The position numbers were made by a program, and so were the translations under genes. Below are positions 10,846 through 21,585 of a DNA stretch of 64,000 bases, piece after piece. The stretch comes from Rana temporaria. Lineage: Eukaryota > Chordata > Amphibia > Anura > Ranidae. The notes under the pieces were generated by a model. The model made no database searches. It was not told the origin of the DNA and saw only the letters and a list, made by a program, of their open reading frames with translations. Position 1 is the first letter of the stretch. Every line of letters starts with the position of its first letter. Location of the stretch: NCBI RefSeq assembly GCF_905171775.1, contig NC_053491.1:335005952-335069951 (forward strand). Reading direction: 5' to 3'.

Positions 10846-11491
10846 TTTAAATTTAGTTAAAAGCTCTGTTTAATATAAGACAACCTGAGAATATTTCTGA
10901 CCTAGAAGCATTGACCAAAAAAAAAAAAAAAAACCTATAGCAACAATAGAAGGACTGCAAACAAGAACCATCTTGTAGAGGTTGTGAATGCAGAAGTTAT
11001 CAAAAACTGATAAGGTGCCCCAATTTTTGCAGTCTGCTAAAAAATAATTAGAAAAGCATTGCAAAAATATGCCATTTTTAACCCCTTGGAGCAGGCACCT
11101 GCCAGGCCATTTAGGCATTTAGAATTTCAGGAGGCAGGGTGAGGCTTATGGTCATGTGACCACCGTGATTGCCTATAATGGCGGCCACATGTTTAGAAAG
11201 CTTCCAATCGCAAGCGCTCAATCGGGAGCTTTTAGTTAGCTACCAGTACCTGTGCAAGGAGCATACAGGACACATGCTCTCAGCTCTATTTGCTATGCAC
11301 CCATGCACGCAAATATGTGGCAACTCCCATCCACCGAGAGGCCGTATATTTGCATGCACCAAGAGGTTAGAGCAGATCTCCAAGGTAAAAAAAACATCCC
11401 ATTCCAACCTTCTCACACATATTTATTTTTCAAAGTCGGATGGGAGTGAAGCAGATATTTGTGTGCTGGACAGCACCAGAGAGAAGCTGAG
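10846..11491. other. Mostly unannotated DNA with a family-A-like fragment
   Basis: From about 11080 to 11240 phrases such as 'GGAGGCAGGGTGAGGC..ATGGTCATGTGACCACCGTGATTG' resemble the GC-rich tail of repeat family A. The rest shows nothing. The frame at 11169-11633 runs into a microsatellite and is not a gene. Confidence 0.3.

Positions 11492-11564
<73 letters not shown>
11492..11564. repeat. (TATC)n microsatellite
   Basis: About 18 uninterrupted TATC units. Confidence 0.98.
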
Positions 11565-12430
11565 CATACATATATCTATCAGTATAATCTTACTGTAATC
11601 CAACACCATATTTACACACATACCCTGGAATAAGAAATAAGCGTCATAAAAGCATTTAAAAAATCTGTCTCGCATTTGTACAACAAATGGTAGAATGTGC
11701 AACATATTTATGTAAGAAATTAATTGCTTTTTTAAATGAATCTGTTCTTTGACAGAACTGTCGCAAACATCTTTCCTGTGAAGTGGTGGAGTTTTAGAGT
11801 CTATGCACACAGGGCTTAAAAAAACACCATTTCTTTTGGCAGAAAAAAACGCTTATATAGAGCTTTTTTGTTTAGGGACATTAAGCAGCGTTTAGTAGTG
11901 TTTAGCGTTTTTTTCTGACAGAAAACTGCTCTCAAAAACGCAAACCTGCCTCTAAACACTGAGCTTAAACTATGCCTCTAAACCTCCTAATGTGCATGGA
12001 CACATAGGATAACACTGAGCTACTTCTACAGGCAAAACACAATGTTGGGGGGGGTCCCCTCTGAATCCATACTAGCCCCCAGGGGCCTGGTATGGACCTG
12101 GGGGGGACCCCACGCAGTTTTTTTTCACAATTTTTTTCTAGCCGGCAATTTTTTTTTTTTTACATTCAGCTGTCAGTGGAGAAGTCCGCCGACAACTGAT
12201 GACTCATGGGTTGTTAAGGATGCAGCAGCCAGCTTCCCGGCCCTCTCCTGAGCAAAAACTATATACAGTGTAAAAAAAAAAACGCAAAATGCAAATAGCA
12301 GTAAAAACACAGTACTTGCATTTTGGATGCAGAGGCACAAAAATGCATTGATGTGAACGTGTTCCACAAAAACCCATGTTAAAAAAATTCCCTGCAATTC
12401 TGAAAAATGCTAAATGCATCAAAAAATGAA
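11565..12430. other. Degenerate repeat-like DNA, no gene
   Basis: Words such as GTTTAGTAGTGTTTAGCGTTTTT and AAAACGCAAACCTGCCTCTAAAC near 11880-11960 are mutually inverted, so a decayed foldback element is likely at about 11820-12000. No clean ends found. The frames at 12042-12455 are unsupported. Confidence 0.35.
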
Positions 12431-12596
12431 TTAGGCTGGATTCACACCTATGCATTTTTTTTGTGAATTTTGCATTTCGCAGATTTGCTCTACAGAATGT
12501 GTTCCACAGGAAACCATGTTACAGTAAATGGACTGTAGTGCAAATCTGCAAAATGCAAAAAGCACAAAAAAATGCAGAGGTGTGAATCCAGCCTAA
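12431..12596. repeat. MITE family E, 166 bp, intact ends
   Basis: TTAGGCTGGATTCACACCT at the left and AGGTGTGAATCCAGCCTAA at the right are exact 19-bp inverted complements (12431-12449 and 12578-12596). The middle repeats GCATTTTGCAGATTTGC in both orientations. A related end motif without a partner occurs near 47625 (GGCCGGATTCACACTTGTGC). Confidence 0.92.
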
Positions 12597-12619
12597 CATG
12601 CAGAAAAGTAATATAAATA

Positions 12620-13725
12620 CTACATTCCTTACTACCACCTTTCTTACCACCACTTTCCTTGCCTCCACATTCCTTACCACCACATTCCTTACCACCACTT
12701 TCCCTACCACCACTTTCCTTACCACCACTTTTCTTGCCTCTACATTCCTTACCAAAACTTTCTATACCATCACTTTCCTTACCACCACTTTTCTTGCCTC
12801 CACATTCCTTACCACCACATTCCTTACCACCACTTTCCTAACCACAACTTTCTATACCATCACTTTCCTTACCACCACTTTCCTTGCCTCCACATTCCTT
12901 ACCACCACATTCCTTACCACCACATTCCCTACCACCAATTTCCTTACCACCACTTTTCTTGCCTCCACATTCCTTACCACCACTTTTCTTGCCTCTACAT
13001 TCCTTAACACAACTTTCTATACCATCACTTTCCTTACCATCACTTTTCTTGACTCCACATTCCTTACCACCACTTTCTATACCGTCACTTTCCTTACCAC
13101 CACTTTCCTTGCCTCCACATTCCTTACCACCACTTTTCTTACCACCACTTTCATTACCACCACATTCCTTACCACCACTTTTCTTACCGCCACTTTTCTT
13201 ACCACCACTTTTCTTACCACCACTTTTCTTGCCTCCATATTCCTTACCACCACTTTTCTTACCACCACTTTTCTTGCCTCCACATTCCTTACCACCACTT
13301 TTCTTGCCTCTACATTTCTTACCACAACTTTCTATACCATCACTTTCCTTACCACCACTTTTCTTGACTCCACATTCCTTACCACCACTTTCCTTACCAC
13401 CACTTTCCTTGCCTCCACATTCCTTACCACCACTTTTCTTATCACCACTTTCATTACCACCACATTCCTTACCACCACTTTTCTTACCACCACTTTTCTT
13501 ACCACCACTTTCCTTGCCTCCACATTCCTTACCACCACTTTTCTTAACACCACTTTTTTATGCCTCCACATTCCTTACCACCACTTTCCTTACCACCACT
13601 TTTCTTGCCTCTACATTCCTTACCACAACTTTCTATACCATCACTTTCCTTACCACCAATTTTCTTGCCTCCACATTCCTTACCACCACTTTCTATACCG
13701 TCACGTTCCTTACCACCACTTTGCT
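12620..13725. repeat. 15-bp minisatellite, about 73 units
   Basis: Unit TTCCTTACCACCACT with variants (TTTCTTGCCTCCACA, TTTCTATACCATCAC). Units are arranged in recurring blocks, for example the CTATACCATCACTTTCC variant recurs at irregular intervals. Fifteen is divisible by three, so threonine/phenylalanine/leucine and proline/leucine/serine frames stay open for hundreds of codons on both strands. These frames are artefacts. Confidence 0.97.
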
Positions 13726-14815
13726 TATGGAACCATACAGTAAAACTATCACAAATAAGAACTACTTAAATTTGTCACACATCAGTACTAATAAAAAAAT
13801 GGCATAGGATTTTCATAAATTTAGTGCAAGGCTTTCGACAACCGACAGATCATTGCAAATGTGTGACAAATGTCTTTTTGAATCTTGCCCCTAAACTTTT
13901 AAAGGTGTAAAGAAAGTTAAAGGAAACACATGCTTACTTCATTATATTCCCCTATTATCACCTATGTCTAAGTCACCATAGATAAAACAATATCTTGCTA
14001 CTACTTAGAATACAGTTATGAATAGCCTTGATTTATCGTTATCCAATATCCATCAATTTTTACCTGAGAAGACTTGCAGTATCCGGTGGCCTTGTTCTGT
14101 AAACTTCTCACAATCCTCTTCTCTCCGGTCTCATAGACCTTTATCTGTCAGGTCAGTCACTTACATGTACTATTGTGGGCTATTTACTTCTTAGTCTTTC
14201 AGAGACGCACACAGAAATGTAGCAATGTACTGCTAACCTGACCGCGCCCCAAAGCAGACACACCTGTAGGTTTGCATGCAATCAGTGAAAATCTACATAT
14301 GATAAAAACAGGAATGCTTGCTGTATAATAAGTATGTGCTGTACTTTCAAGTTATTTAACCCACGTAGAGAAAGTTTCAACTGGCTCAGCCAGAGTTGCG
14401 GTATTCTAGCTGCTGTTCCCCTCACACCTGCTTCCAAACATTCTTTCTAAGAAGGGACCATCTCTCAAAGTCACTGTCCCTCGGCACAGTGGTAGAACTT
14501 GCTGGTAATTGTGTAGTAGGTGACACTACAGTATAGGCAGTGCCGCAATAGTTGCTGAGCAGCAGAGGGCTTATGGTATGTGTTTGATGTAGGAAGCGGT
14601 TGTAGAATGACACGAGTAGTGTACAGAGCAGAGTAAAACTAGTGCAGTTAATGCCTTGGGGCCATAGATGATGTGGAAGATTACAAAGAAAACACTTGAA
14701 CTAGTGTATATAAAAGCAAAGAGTGTGCATTAGTTCATAGTAAATTTTAGCGCAATAAAGATACGGAATATGCTTAAGGCTTCTATCTTACCTGGAATTT
14801 AAAGTGGTCCTGTCA
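13726..14815. other. Single-copy-looking DNA, no gene recognised
   Basis: About 1.1 kb without recognised repeats. AT-rich; contains no convincing exon. Confidence 0.4.
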
Positions 14816-14990
14816 TCGTAAGAAAAAACTGAGAACATAGCGCCAAATGTTATGAGTCCACAATATTTTATTGCCATAATTAATTTGATAACTGGAAGAC
14901 GAGTGATAGACAACACGTTTCAGGAGCCCAAAAAAAACCTTCATTGTGACTTATAAAAGTGGGATATATTAACCCTTTGTGACATATTGA
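14816..14990 (-). mobile_element. Penelope-like element fragment with degenerate hammerhead
   Basis: On the minus strand the order is hammerhead-like core, then CAATAAAATATTGTGG and a 3' end of the type GGCGCTATGTTCTCAGTTTTTTC. The same 3' pattern (a GCGC block followed by a T-rich tail) ends the insertions at 57859, 46447 and 48854. Fragment only; no duplication found because the 31-bp minisatellite adjoins it. Confidence 0.5.
14909..14947 (-). ncRNA. Degenerate hammerhead-like motif
   Basis: Minus strand: AATGAAGG, a T-rich segment, GGGCTCC, then TGAAACGTGTTGTC. GAAAC and the following ACG..GT correspond to the GAAA box and short stem III; the CUGANGA box is mutated. Probably inactive. Confidence 0.4.
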
Positions 14991-14997
14991 CAGATCC

Positions 14998-15915
14998 TGT
15001 TGTGACTTTTGACATCTGATGTAAAGGGGATGCTGATGGGGACACCTGATGTGAAGGAGGACGCTGATGGGGACACTTGATGTGAAAGGGGACGCTGATG
15101 GGAACACCTAATGTGAAGGGGGACACTGATGGAGACACCTGATGTAAAGAGGGACGCTGATGGGGACAGCTGATGTGAAGGGGGACACTGATGGGGACAC
15201 CTGATGTGAAGGGGGGCACTGATGGGGACACCTGATGTAAAGAGGGACGCTGATGGGGACAGCTGATGTGAAGGGGGACACCTGATGTGAAGGGGGATGC
15301 TGATAGGGACACCTGATGTGAAGGGGGACACTGATGGGGACACCTGATGTGAAGGGGAACACTGATGGAGACACCGGATGTAAAGAGGGACGCTGATGGG
15401 GACACCTGATGTGAAGGGGGACGCTGATGGGGACACCTGATGTGAAGAGGGGGCACTGATAGGGACACCTGATGTAAAGAGGGACGCTGATGGGGACACC
15501 TGATGTAAAAGGGGACACTGATGGGGACAACTGATGTGAAGGGGGACGCTGATGGGGACACCTGATGTAAAGAGGGATGCTGATTGGAACATCTGATGTT
15601 AAGGGAGGACTCTGATGGGGACACCTGATGTAAAGAGGGATGCTGATGGGGACACTTGATGTATAGAGGGAATCTGATGGGGACACCTGCTGTAAAGAGG
15701 GACGCTGATGGGGACACCTGATGTAAAAGGGGACACTGATGGGGACAACTGATGTGAAGGGGGACGCTGATGGGGACACCTGATGTAAAGAGGGATGCTG
15801 ATTGGAACATCTGATGTTAAGGGAGGACTCTGATGGGGACACCTGCTGTAAAGAGGGACTCTGATTGGGACATCTGCTGTAAAGGGGGACTCTGATGAGG
15901 ACACCTTATGTTAAG
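14998..15915. repeat. 31-bp minisatellite with higher-order structure
   Basis: Unit GATGGGGACACCTGATGTGA plus AGGGGGACGCT, about 30 copies. A block carrying the diagnostic variant GATTGGAACATCTGATGTTA at 15582 recurs at 15800, a 218-bp shift equal to seven units plus one base, so a multi-unit block has been duplicated. Thirty-one is not a multiple of three and the unit lacks minus-strand stops, so all three minus frames are open (histidine/proline/serine proteins up to 289 residues). These are not genes. Confidence 0.96.
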
Positions 15916-16842
15916 TGGATTTATTTTCTTTTACTTGAAATGTGAATTTGATTGGCCTACTTTAAGGTTTTATTGGAGAGAAATTTGGAATTTTTAGCAA
16001 CCGAATCACTTTGAATTTGAATTCCTTCTTGCCTTAGGTAGACATTTGTGCATCACAGAAATGTGTGCAAAATTTCTGCAATACACAAATGCTCACAGCT
16101 CGTTTACAGGTGTGCATTGGCGATGTTAATTCTCAATTGCACAACATACACCATGCTTTTGCATTCATTCACCGGCAACGAAACGCATGATAAAGTATTA
16201 TGCGTTTTAGTGCAGTGTGATTTTTAAAAAGGTTCTTTTGTGCATCCCTCACGCGTAGGGCAGCCCATTGAAATGGATGGACTGCCCTACTGTATATGTG
16301 CTGCACAAAACCATGCACTCTACATCACATCTGCAAAGGCGTAAATGGAGCCTTTTGTGCTTTGTGCATCGCTATAAGGCCCGCCCCCTCCACCTGGGGG
16401 GGCGTAGTTTGCCATCTTTGCCCTGGGAGCAGGATGGCCTTGTCCCGGCACTGGGTGCTCCTCACTTAGGCCCAGAGTTTTCCTAAACAAAACCATAGGG
16501 CCTTCTAGGTGAAGGTCAGGGATGGCAAGGTTTCTTCATCTTCCTCCTATGGTCACCATGACAGTTCAATCCTGCAGAGGGTTCCCTCTTTCTCCTCCAA
16601 GCATAGATCTACTTCTTGCTGGTCAGGGGTGTCCTGCTCCCATACAGCAAATTCACTAGGCCCCACCCACAGCTGGCATATACAGAGAACCAACTCCACC
16701 CACTGTATCACTAAAAGAGGGACAACAAATAAGGGGCCCTTACCCCTGCCAATAAGGGACAGGAGGAAGTTCAAAGACAGTAATCCAATCCACAACCTAG
16801 CCAGGGATGGCCAATAACATCTAATAACTCCCTCAACCCAGC
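15916..16842. other. Repeat remnants, no gene
   Basis: The phrase GGGCAGCCCATTGAAATGGATGGACTGCCCTAC at 16258-16290 (an inverted repeat) resembles GGGCAGCCTATTGAAATGAATAGG at 33658, so both belong to one diffuse interspersed family. 16380-16842 shows no structure I can name; its last five bases CCAGC are the LTR-element target site. Confidence 0.4.
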
Positions 16843-17390
16843 TGTGACGGTATCGGTATGATATCCCCGTCAAAGATTCCCTTCTTCCATAAGAACATCA
16901 CCCCAATATTCCACTAGGAGGAATATTCCTGAGATCGCCCATTAAGCCACACATTAGTCCAGGCTTACTGCTAGAACAAGACAGAGTTTAATGTTATAAC
17001 ACACAGCTTATATGTCATTTCCAAAACTGTTACAATGACAAATCTCCGCCCCCTCACACTGGGGCTTCCATACAGATGAGTAGGCAGACACGACGGAGCC
17101 GAGTCTGAAAACACATTTTCTTTAGATAATGACATCAGTGGAGTTGAGCACTAGTTGTACTGAATACATTAACTAGACCGCTCGACCCCGCATATAGAGA
17201 GATAATTACCACAATGAAGCAATCAGAATAATTAACACAAGCCACATAAACACAGATCTCCTTCACACAACACAATAGATCAATTAACCTTTAGAAATAG
17301 TGAGGGGACATTAGCACTTCAATAACCGGATGGTAATCACAATGGCAAGCAGGGAGAATTAAACTGAGACATATAGGCCAATGTATCACA
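16843..17390 (-). repeat. 3' LTR of the gag-only element
   Basis: On the plus strand begins TGTGACGGTATCGG and ends CCAATGTATCACA. Equal in length to the 5' LTR at an offset of 2681; I found no mismatch. Read on the minus strand it starts TGTGATACATTGG. Confidence 0.95.
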
Positions 17391-17410
17391 ATGGCCCCCC
17401 TTTTTCTCCC
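17391..17410 (-). other. Polypurine tract next to the 3' LTR
   Basis: On the minus strand the bases entering the LTR read GGAGAAAAAGGGGGGCCAT (complement of 17391-17409). This purine run is the expected primer for plus-strand synthesis and confirms the minus orientation. Confidence 0.85.
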
Positions 17411-17780
17411 TGCTCCGGAAAACCCGGTTGGACCTTCCCTGGTCCAGTAGGGTTGACAGGTTTAGAGCTTTTAGTCCGAGGTTAACTCCGTTTGGCATGA
17501 CTGACCTCCCTTGGCAACAGCTTCCGACTCAGGTATGCCACCGGGTCGTCAGATCACACGCCGGTCAGTCCCCAAGTCTTTGTGCGATCTGCAAAGTCAC
17601 CAGAAGTCAGTGTGAAGACGGCGAATGGGTCTGTGCGCCGCCATCTAGGTGTCCCGCTATGGGAGGGGCAGGTTATGGCTCTGAAGTGACAATCACAGGA
17701 GATTCATGAAAAAAAAAAGATATATTTGTTGAAATGCTGTAGCACTGGTGCTCAGAGTACGGGGGGGGGGGGGAGGGAAT
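17411..17780. other. Untranslated 3' interior of the LTR element
   Basis: 370 bp between the gag stop and the polypurine tract. Where pol would be expected there is only GC-moderate sequence and a run of about 14 G at 17761-17774. No protein-coding remnant of pol is seen in any frame. Confidence 0.7.
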
Positions 17781-19388
17781 TCAGAGCCCCATAAGGTCAG
17801 CCACCCCCTGCTCCCTCCGCAGCCGCCGGTTCTCCTCTTTGAGCTTCTCCAGCTCCATCTCCAGTTCATGGAGCCTGGGGGGGTCAGCCCGCTGTGACCT
17901 CAGGTGGTTGTTCTCCTCCTCCATGCGGCTTATGCACTCCTCCAGCTCCATGTATTCACGGATCAGCTCCTGCTTGCTCATGTCCTGCAGGCTTTCCACG
18001 TGGTCCTTCATCATCAGGAACTGGGTGGTGGTGTAAGGGGCCACCGGTGGGCCCTTGGCGAACATCTCGGCCCGCATCTGGGGCGCCCGCTGCAATTCCA
18101 TCTCCTCCAGTCGCTTCTTCTCCTCCCAGGTCCGCTGGTTATATGACTTCCAGGACCTCTTCTTCTTGGAGGGTAGCCGGCGGTGCCTCTTTCTGCCCAG
18201 CTCCCTCCAGGGCCCCTCCGGCTCATGGCTGTCGCCCATGACCAGCTGACAATGGTGTTCCCTGTTGTCCATAATAACAGATTGTACCATGAGGGCTTCG
18301 TAAGGGGTGCCCAATGGTTCTTCCTGACCCAGCTCCTGGGGATCCCAAGCCGAGTCTACACAATGGGCTGCTGCTGGTGGGCGGTACCCAGGTTGAGACC
18401 AATTTGACCTGGTGTTGTCATTCATGGGGCAATTCTGCTTGAAGTGACCCAACTGTTTGCACCGGAAGCAGCGTTGTTCGTTGTCCTCCTGGCGTGGATA
18501 GCGAGGGCTAGATGTCATCGGTCTGTTAGGAGGTTGGTATCTAGCGGCTGGTGGGTGTGAGGGCGCCGTTGGTCGTGGAGGTTGTACCCGTGGTGTGACC
18601 TGGTTCGTCTTGCGAGTATCCGCATATTCATCCGCCAACTTCGCGGCCTCTGGTAGAGTCATGGGCCTGCGATCTCTCACCCAATCTTTGACATCCGTCT
18701 GGATGTGATTGTAAAATTGCTCCAGGAGCATTAGTTGCAAAATGTCCTCTGCGGTGGTGGCCTGGCTGCTGTTAACCCAGTTAGAGGCCGACAGGGACAA
18801 CTGGCATGCCCATTCCGCGTAAGAGTCTTTCGTGGTTTTGCGTGAGTCCCTGAACTTCTGTCGGTGGGACTCTGGGGTTACTGCATAACGAGCCAGGAGC
18901 GCTTCTTTAACCCGGACGTAGCTATGGATATCCTGATCTGGCACGGTCCGGAAAGCATCAGAAGCTTTGCCTGACAGTTTGCCTGACAATATTGCAACCC
19001 AGTCTCCTCTAGCTATTCGGTGCAGGTTACATTGTCGCTCAAAGTCTGCCAGGTAGTTATCAATCTCACAGTCCTTTTCATCAAAAGCTTTAAAAGCGCT
19101 AAACGGGATCTTCCTTGTGTCTGCTGTGCTGTACTCACTGTTTGGAGGATGTGCGGCTGCTTGTTGGACTGCTGCCAGTTTTAACTGTAGTTCTGCGTCC
19201 CTTATTTCTTTAGCCTCCTGTAGCTCCATCACTCTCAGCACCACATCCGGCGTTGGGTTCGGGCCGAACCATGCTAGCTTCTCTCTCATTAGCTTGTTGG
19301 CTGGCGATTCCTCCTCCTGAATCACTGGTGTCTCCATCTCTTGTACTGCTGGCGTTGCTGCAATCCCGTCCTCCTGGTCTATCTCCAT
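17781..19388 (-). CDS. gag: Retrotransposon Gag polyprotein (capsid, CCHC zinc knuckle, coiled-coil tail)
   Basis: 535 codons, uninterrupted, MEIDQEDG start to a VADLMGL end. Residues about 90-260 form a helical capsid-like region with the Gag/SCAN-like signature around FERQC and KEALLARYAV. A proline-rich linker (265-300) precedes one zinc knuckle, C-X2-C-X4-H-X4-C, at residues 307-320. Gypsy Gags often stop soon after; here about 200 residues follow, with a basic stretch (399-412, RKRHRRLPSKKKR) and heptad-rich segments (about 421-440 and 474-527) that should form coiled coil. The role is particle assembly and RNA binding in the cytoplasm. It is not a host Gag-derived gene: LTRs and a target duplication bound it. 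The C-terminal extension replaces pol and its origin is unknown to me. Confidence 0.9.
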   Translation of the reverse strand: MEIDQEDGIAATPAVQEMETPVIQEEESPANKLMREKLAWFGPNPTPDVVLRVMELQEAKEIRDAELQLKLAAVQQAAAHPPNSEYSTADTRKIPFSAFKAFDEKDCEIDNYLADFERQCNLHRIARGDWVAILSGKLSGKASDAFRTVPDQDIHSYVRVKEALLARYAVTPESHRQKFRDSRKTTKDSYAEWACQLSLSASNWVNSSQATTAEDILQLMLLEQFYNHIQTDVKDWVRDRRPMTLPEAAKLADEYADTRKTNQVTPRVQPPRPTAPSHPPAARYQPPNRPMTSSPRYPRQEDNEQRCFRCKQLGHFKQNCPMNDNTRSNWSQPGYRPPAAAHCVDSAWDPQELGQEEPLGTPYEALMVQSVIMDNREHHCQLVMGDSHEPEGPWRELGRKRHRRLPSKKKRSWKSYNQRTWEEKKRLEEMELQRAPQMRAEMFAKGPPVAPYTTTQFLMMKDHVESLQDMSKQELIREYMELEECISRMEEENNHLRSQRADPPRLHELEMELEKLKEENRRLRREQGVADLMGL

Positions 19389-19505
19389 TGATTCTGCTAT
19401 GATGACCCGCTTGGTTTTGTTGCTAGCAATCCTTCCACGAACTTCCAGTAGTTCTTCCAGTGTCTGCTTGGAATCCGGGTGTGAAGGGGAATAGAAGGGA
19501 AAATC

Positions 19506-19517
19506 CCACTGCTACCA
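19506..19517 (-). other. Primer binding site, initiator-Met tRNA-like
   Basis: Minus strand TGGTAGCAGTGG, six bases after the 5' LTR end. It differs at one base from the complement of the vertebrate initiator methionine tRNA 3' end (TGGTAGCAGAGG). The tRNA match is from general knowledge. Confidence 0.6.
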
Positions 19518-19523
19518 ACCAAT

Positions 19524-20071
19524 TGTGACGGTATCGGTATGATATCCCCGTCAAAGATTCCCTTCTTCCATAAGAACATCACCCCAATATTCCACTAGGA
19601 GGAATATTCCTGAGATCGCCCATTAAGCCACACATTAGTCCAGGCTTACTGCTAGAACAAGACAGAGTTTAATGTTATAACACACAGCTTATATGTCATT
19701 TCCAAAACTGTTACAATGACAAATCTCCGCCCCCTCACACTGGGGCTTCCATACAGATGAGTAGGCAGACACGACGGAGCCGAGTCTGAAAACACATTTT
19801 CTTTAGATAATGACATCAGTGGAGTTGAGCACTAGTTGTACTGAATACATTAACTAGACCGCTCGACCCCGCATATAGAGAGATAATTACCACAATGAAG
19901 CAATCAGAATAATTAACACAAGCCACATAAACACAGATCTCCTTCACACAACACAATAGATCAATTAACCTTTAGAAATAGTGAGGGGACATTAGCACTT
20001 CAATAACCGGATGGTAATCACAATGGCAAGCAGGGAGAATTAAACTGAGACATATAGGCCAATGTATCACA
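19524..20071 (-). repeat. 5' LTR of the gag-only element
   Basis: Same 548 bp as 16843-17390, with no differences found. As the 5' LTR in minus orientation it should hold the promoter. I did not identify a clear TATA box. Confidence 0.95.
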
Positions 20072-20362
20072 CCAGCTACTATAGATTTTACATATCCAGA
20101 ATTCTGCAGGTGGGTGGGAGGCCCGGCATCAGAGTAATTTCTTGCCATGGTGCAGGTAAGCTGGCTGCCATCACCATAGTAACAAATTATTCCATGTGTC
20201 CTGGCCTTAGTGCTTTATTGGATGTTATGGTGTAGGCAGTTGACCCACCCACATCATGGCAACTCATGATGCTGGTCTAGGGCAAACTGGGTAACATGTA
20301 TGCTGGTTAAGAAACACTTTTTTAGATTTTATTTTTCTCTAAATTGCATTAGGGTTACGTGG

Positions 20363-20859
20363 TTAAAGCGGAGTTCCACCCAAAAATGTTACTTCCGCAT
20401 TTCCGATCCCTCCCCTCCCCCTGAAAGGTGCCAAATGTGACATCGGAGGGGGGAGGAATCCGAAATGCGGAAGTTAAATTTTTGGGTGGATACCTGTCCA
20501 GTACAGGTATTTTGCTCCCACTTCTGGGCATAGATACCCGAGCCACCCGCGGGTATCTACGTCACTTCTGGCGCCTTCTCTGTTCCCCCACCCCCTGCTG
20601 TTTTCTGGGAGACACACAGGTTCCAGAAGACAACAGGGACCAGTGGGATCGTGCAGTGCGAGTCGCGCATGCACAGTAGGGAACCATTAGGGTGTCGCAA
20701 GGCTTCCTGATTTCCTTTTTCGAAGATGGCGGCGGCAGCACCCGAGAGCCGCTTTGGGTGCCGACATTACGGGCGTCCTAGACAGGTAAGTGTCCTTATT
20801 TTAAAAGTATTTGTAGCTGCTGACTTTTAAAAAATAAAAATTGTCAGACTCTGCTTTAA
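20363..20859. repeat. TTAA-flanked MITE family F, copy 1
   Basis: Ends TTAAAGCGGAGTTCC and GACTCTGCTTTAA inside TTAA. The interior has two inverted blocks, one around CCCCCTGAAAGGTGCCAAATGTGAC and one around AGCTGCTGACTTTTAA, shared with the copy at 56880-57355 in opposite orientation. Confidence 0.8.
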
Positions 20860-21030
20860 TTTAGAATCAAAAAAGCTTAGTGGAGACCTGTGGGAAAGAA
20901 AACTTGTAGCAGATGGCTTTCAGTTTAAGCTATTAAGTTTGTGTTACATTGTGACTGATCTAAGACACCTGGAGCTCTCCTAATCACCTATAATTTTTTA
21001 AGTCACTATTTACATTTATTTAACATGGCC

Positions 21031-21504
21031 TTAAAGCGGGGGTTCACCCCAAAACATTTTTTACCAGTACATTCAGCCGTGTTGTCAGAATGACATTAGG
21101 CTGTTTTTTTTTATATGTCATTGCCGTACGTACCGTATTTTCACCGCCGCTTCCGTGTATGTAATCTGCGGGACTGGGCGTTCCTAATTGATTGACATCC
21201 TTCCGACCGGCGCATACAGCGCGTCACGAGTTGCCGAAAGAAGCCGAACGTCGGTGCGCAGGCGCCGTATAGAGCCGACTCGCAGTCCGGCTTCTTTCGG
21301 CAACTCGTGACGCGCTCTATGTGCCGGTCGGAAGGATGTCAATCAATTAGGAACGCCCAGTCCCGCAGATTACATACCCGGAAGCGGCAGTGAAAATACG
21401 GTATGTACGGCAATGACATAAAAAAACAGCCTAATGTCATTCTGACAACACGGCTGAATGTAATGTTAAAACATTTTTTTTGAGTGAACCCCCGCCCGCT
21501 TTAA
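21031..21504. repeat. TTAA-flanked foldback MITE family G, copy 1
   Basis: TTAAAGCGGGGGTTCACC at the left pairs with the GTGAACCCCCGC..CTTTAA right end. The pairing continues nearly to the centre (for example ATTCAGCCGTGTTGTCAGAATGACATTAGGCTG and its complement; CTTCCGACCGGC; CGTCACGAGTTGCCGAAAGAAGCCG), so the whole 474 bp is one hairpin about 21267. Copy 2 is at 48155-48664 with the same ends but a different interior. Confidence 0.92.
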
Positions 21505-21585
21505 GCACATCCAACCACTCATCCATATAGTAGTTCACTGTGGTTGAAGACAGAAGTTGTTCCCTTGAGATATGTGCTTAAAGCT

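Larger units (their letters stand above)
16843..20071 (-). mobile_element. Gag-only LTR retrotransposon, complete, 3229 bp
   Basis: Two 548-bp LTRs bound a 2133-bp interior, and CCAGC is duplicated at 16838-16842 and 20072-20076. LTRs run TG...CA and look identical base for base, indicating a recent insertion. The interior, read on the minus strand, has a tRNA-iMet-like primer site, a gag ORF and a polypurine tract. There is no protease, reverse transcriptase or integrase, so it must have moved using enzymes supplied by another element. Capsid-like region plus one CCHC knuckle suggests Ty3/Gypsy type; this is inference. Confidence 0.93.

Noticed and set aside
12598..13807. Thr/Phe/Leu-rich 381-residue and Pro/Leu/Ser-rich 307-residue proteins
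   Set aside because: Overlapping readings of the same 15-bp minisatellite.
14941..15904. His/Pro/Ser-rich proteins up to 289 residues
   Set aside because: 31-bp tandem repeat open in all minus frames; no conserved single frame.
17781..19388. Domesticated host Gag-derived or zinc-knuckle gene
   Set aside because: Flanked by apparently identical LTRs, primer site, polypurine tract and a 5-bp duplication, so it is an element gene.
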